DNA from: JANSWP01 sp041941305
GTDB lineage: Bacteria; Bacteroidota; Bacteroidia; Chitinophagales; Saprospiraceae
Direction: 5' to 3'
DNA: 64,000 bases
Assembly (NCBI GenBank): GCA_041941305.1
Contig: JBGTQJ010000009.1
Span: forward strand, 62,001 to 126,000
The first letter of the stretch is position 1; every line of letters begins with the position of its first letter. This document shows, in pieces, positions 62,212 through 64,000 of the stretch. The notes beneath the pieces were generated by a model. The model worked only from the letters and a program-made list of their open reading frames with translations, had not been told where the DNA came from and did not search any database. A program made the position numbers and the translations under genes.

Positions 62212-63336
62212 ATGGGGAACTTAGATCTGAATCTTATGATTGGCTATAGATTTTCTGAATTTATTCCCGGACAAAACGAAGGTTCTGTATTTGATAGACT
62301 CCTGAAGTTATTCCAAGAGCTTTTGGTTTATACTTCGGGCGATGTGTCGGAAGCGCTTTCCTGGTTAACAGAACTGGATAAAGAATACAATCTGACTACG
62401 GAGGATTATGGAATGGCAGATTTTATACAGGATTTGATTGACAAGGGATATATTCAGCAGGAAGACCCCAGAAATCCTGGTTTTACTCCTACTGCCAAAA
62501 TGGAAGTTGCGATGCGTCAAAGGGCTTTGGAAGATATTTTTGGGCAAATTAAAAAATCCAAAAGAGGAAATCACAGCACAAAGGCAAGTGGTAAGGGAGA
62601 TGAGACAACTTCAGAATTGCGACCTTATGAATTTGGTGACACCCTAGACAAATTGGCAGTATCTGAATCGCTTCGAAATGCCCAAATCAATCATGGAATT
62701 GATGATTTTAAATTGACTAATCAGGATTTGGAAGTACATGAAACCTATTATCAAAGCCAAATGAGTACGGTTTTGATGATTGACATTTCTCATTCCATGA
62801 TTTTGTATGGTGAGGATAGAATTACCCCTGCAAAGAAAGTGGCAATGGCACTTTCAGAATTGATTACAACCAGATATCCTAAAGATACACTTGACATCAT
62901 TGTTTTTGGAAATGATGCCTGGCAAATTGAGATAAAAGATTTGCCTTATTTGCAAGTTGGTCCTTATCACACCAACACCGTTGCAGGCCTTGAATTAGCA
63001 ATGGATTTATTGCGTCGTAGAAGGAATCCTAACAAGCAAATATTCATGATTACAGATGGTAAACCTACTTGTATTAAAAAAGGAAAACGGTATTATAAAA
63101 ATAGTTTTGGTCTGGACAGGAAAATAATAAACCGGACACTTAACCTGGCTACACGATGTAGGAAATTACAAATTCCCATCACGACTTTTATGATTGCGCG
63201 TGACCCTTATCTGGTGCGATTTGTAGATCAGTTTACAAAGGCAAACAATGGAAAAGCGTTTTACAGTAGCCTGAAAGGATTGGGAGAATTTATTTTTATG
63301 GACTATAAAAACAATAAACGAAAGAGACATCGTTAA
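62212..63336 (+). CDS. VWA-domain protein with intact MIDAS
   Basis: The 374-residue protein has a helical N-terminal region (1-150) with FQELLVYTSGDVSEALSWLTELDKEY and a basic linker. A von Willebrand A domain (~180-370) has the metal-site motif D191-I-S193-H-S195 (MIDISHSM), LDIIVFGNDAW and IFMITDGKPT. It is probably cytoplasmic, since there is no signal. VWA proteins of this layout usually act with MoxR/ChlI-type AAA+ ATPases, but none is in the window. It may work with the coiled-coil membrane protein upstream. A second ATG eight codons in is an alternative start. Confidence 0.87.
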   Translation: MGNLDLNLMIGYRFSEFIPGQNEGSVFDRLLKLFQELLVYTSGDVSEALSWLTELDKEYNLTTEDYGMADFIQDLIDKGYIQQEDPRNPGFTPTAKMEVAMRQRALEDIFGQIKKSKRGNHSTKASGKGDETTSELRPYEFGDTLDKLAVSESLRNAQINHGIDDFKLTNQDLEVHETYYQSQMSTVLMIDISHSMILYGEDRITPAKKVAMALSELITTRYPKDTLDIIVFGNDAWQIEIKDLPYLQVGPYHTNTVAGLELAMDLLRRRRNPNKQIFMITDGKPTCIKKGKRYYKNSFGLDRKIINRTLNLATRCRKLQIPITTFMIARDPYLVRFVDQFTKANNGKAFYSSLKGLGEFIFMDYKNNKRKRHR

Positions 63337-63392
63337 GTATAATTTTCGATAAAATTAATTTTAAAAAATCAAGAATAAACATGAAATAAATT

Positions 63393-63425
63393 GGTTTGCT
63401 GCTTGGCAAGCCTTTTATTTTTTTT
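63393..63425 (+). terminator. Intrinsic terminator after the VWA gene
   Basis: GGTTTGC (63393-63399) pairs with GCAAGCC (63406-63412), one wobble, 6-nt loop, followed by TTTTATTTTTTTT. It ends the coiled-coil/VWA operon. Confidence 0.75.
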
Positions 63426-63536
63426 ATAAACACTTGATAATCAGGGCTGTATTTGTAAGACTTCAAGGGGTTGGAGAACATTTTTATTGAAAAAAATGGT
63501 CTGATTTTTGATAAGCGAAAACCGTGTTTTTTGGCA

Positions 63537-63567
63537 TTTGTATGAGCAAAATTTTTTCTTACATTTG
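63537..63567 (+). promoter_or_regulatory. Strong Bacteroidota-type promoter
   Basis: TTTG at 63537-63540, a 19-bp spacer and TACATTTG at 63560-63567 match the consensus exactly. It drives the DUF2795 gene with a predicted leader of about 260 nt, or a separate small RNA. Confidence 0.65.
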
Positions 63568-63574
63568 CGCAAAT

Positions 63575-63833
63575 TTTGAGAAAGACCTTTCGAAAAATAA
63601 GTTCTTTTCAAATCTATGACTTTTGAAATAAAGATTTGTCAAAAGTTAAATTATTAGCAGAAAACTTTGCCATTCAAATAGATTGTCAAAATTTATTAGG
63701 AATGGCATGGGACATTTTTGAATTTTAAGTAAAAAATTATTGAAAAAGCTCTTTTGAAACTCTTTCACAATTGCAGCCTTCAAAATTCAAAATTGTTCTG
63801 CACTATGTTCAACTTATTTAAAACTAGCGTAGA
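63575..63833 (+). other. Long leader before the DUF2795 gene
   Basis: About 260 nt of AT-rich sequence lies between the predicted start site and the ATG. It contains repeated short motifs such as ACTTTTGAAAT, TTTGTCAAAAGTT and TTGTCAAAAT, and no terminator before the gene. No known riboswitch is recognised. Confidence 0.4.
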
Positions 63834-64000
63834 ATGTATTGGACGTTAGAACTTGCGCATCACCTCGAAGAAGCGCCATGGCCTGCCACCAGAGACGAAT
63901 TGATTGATTTTGCAATTCGTTCAGGTGCTCCTCTGGAAGTTATCGAAAACCTTCAACAAATGGAGGATGAGGGTGAATTATATGAAGGCATGGAAGATAT
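63834..64000 (+). CDS. DUF2795-domain protein (partial, runs off the window)
   Basis: The ATG at 63834 opens a frame that stays open for 55 codons to the window's end. The start MYWTLELAHHLEEAPWPATR then DELIDFAIRSGAPLEVIENL matches the DUF2795 pattern (hydrophobic helix, P-A-T-x-x-E-L-I-x-x-A, V-x-x-N/x-L). DUF2795 proteins are short helical proteins of unknown function, usually 60-100 residues, so only a small part is missing. It is preceded by a consensus promoter and a long leader. Confidence 0.8.
   Translation, partial: MYWTLELAHHLEEAPWPATRDELIDFAIRSGAPLEVIENLQQMEDEGELYEGMED

Overview
The window is AT-rich chromosomal DNA from a member of the Bacteroidota, most likely a Saprospiria/Lewinella-type marine or activated-sludge bacterium. 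This rests on several signs: Type IX secretion (T9SS) type A C-terminal sorting tails on at least four proteins, a nine-repeat SprB-type adhesin, many lipoproteins with Bacteroidota-style lipoboxes, LytS/LytTR regulation, an effector-associated domain (EAD11-like) protein of a kind common in Saprospiraceae, and promoters of the TTTG/N19-20/TAnnTTTG type. No tRNA, rRNA, transposase, integrase, prophage or CRISPR array was seen.

Layout. 0-4.4 kb: lipoprotein plus LytS/LytTR two-component pair, a candidate 80-nt small RNA with its own promoter and terminator, and an uncharacterised helical protein. 4.4-15.8 kb: a large BNR/sortilin-like propeller protein, a metallophosphoesterase, lipoproteins including an LVIVD-repeat protein, an ABC exporter, a DUF922-like protein without its zinc motif, and fructose-1,6-bisphosphatase. 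16-25.3 kb: a second BNR protein (T9SS cargo), then a co-oriented minus-strand set made of an SprB-repeat adhesin, an ECF sigma factor, a one-TM plus beta-barrel protein in the usual anti-sigma position, and a lipoprotein with the same repeat. 25.7-32.7 kb: YCII-like lipoprotein, secreted esterase, membrane protein, and a fatty-acid oxidation set (thiolase plus two acyl-CoA dehydrogenases). 33-44.3 kb: RlpA, secreted lipoproteins, an ASST-like T9SS cargo, a DUF4369/thioredoxin protein, a CRTAC1/UnbV lipoprotein, a truncated outer-membrane protein and a protein with a very basic repeat tail. 44.6-55.9 kb: EAD11-like/TM/TPR protein, RmuC, then a minus-strand operon of a TlpA-like lipoprotein, a 1058-residue TIR-like/TPR/short-chain-dehydrogenase fusion, and a TMTC-like membrane protein. 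55.9-64 kb: mostly housekeeping genes (SLC1 symporter, Fmt, lipase, SCP2 protein, FolD), then a PspA-like coiled-coil membrane protein, a VWA protein and the start of a DUF2795 gene.

The most unusual gene is the TIR-like/TPR/SDR fusion (50523-53699). Its SDR keeps all catalytic residues, while the TIR-like domain seems to lack the NADase glutamate. The second theme is the intergenic space. Nearly every gap over about 150 bp holds a long palindrome, and these fall into several families: AGAAGTTGT-ended, GGTGATTGGTTCTA-ended, GGCTCTGG-type and GGGG/CCCC-type. Some share cores while having different ends, which suggests modular, MITE-like elements mobilised in trans.

Limits: domain names come from reading motifs, without database searches. 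Start sites were moved to internal ATGs where a signal peptide demanded it.
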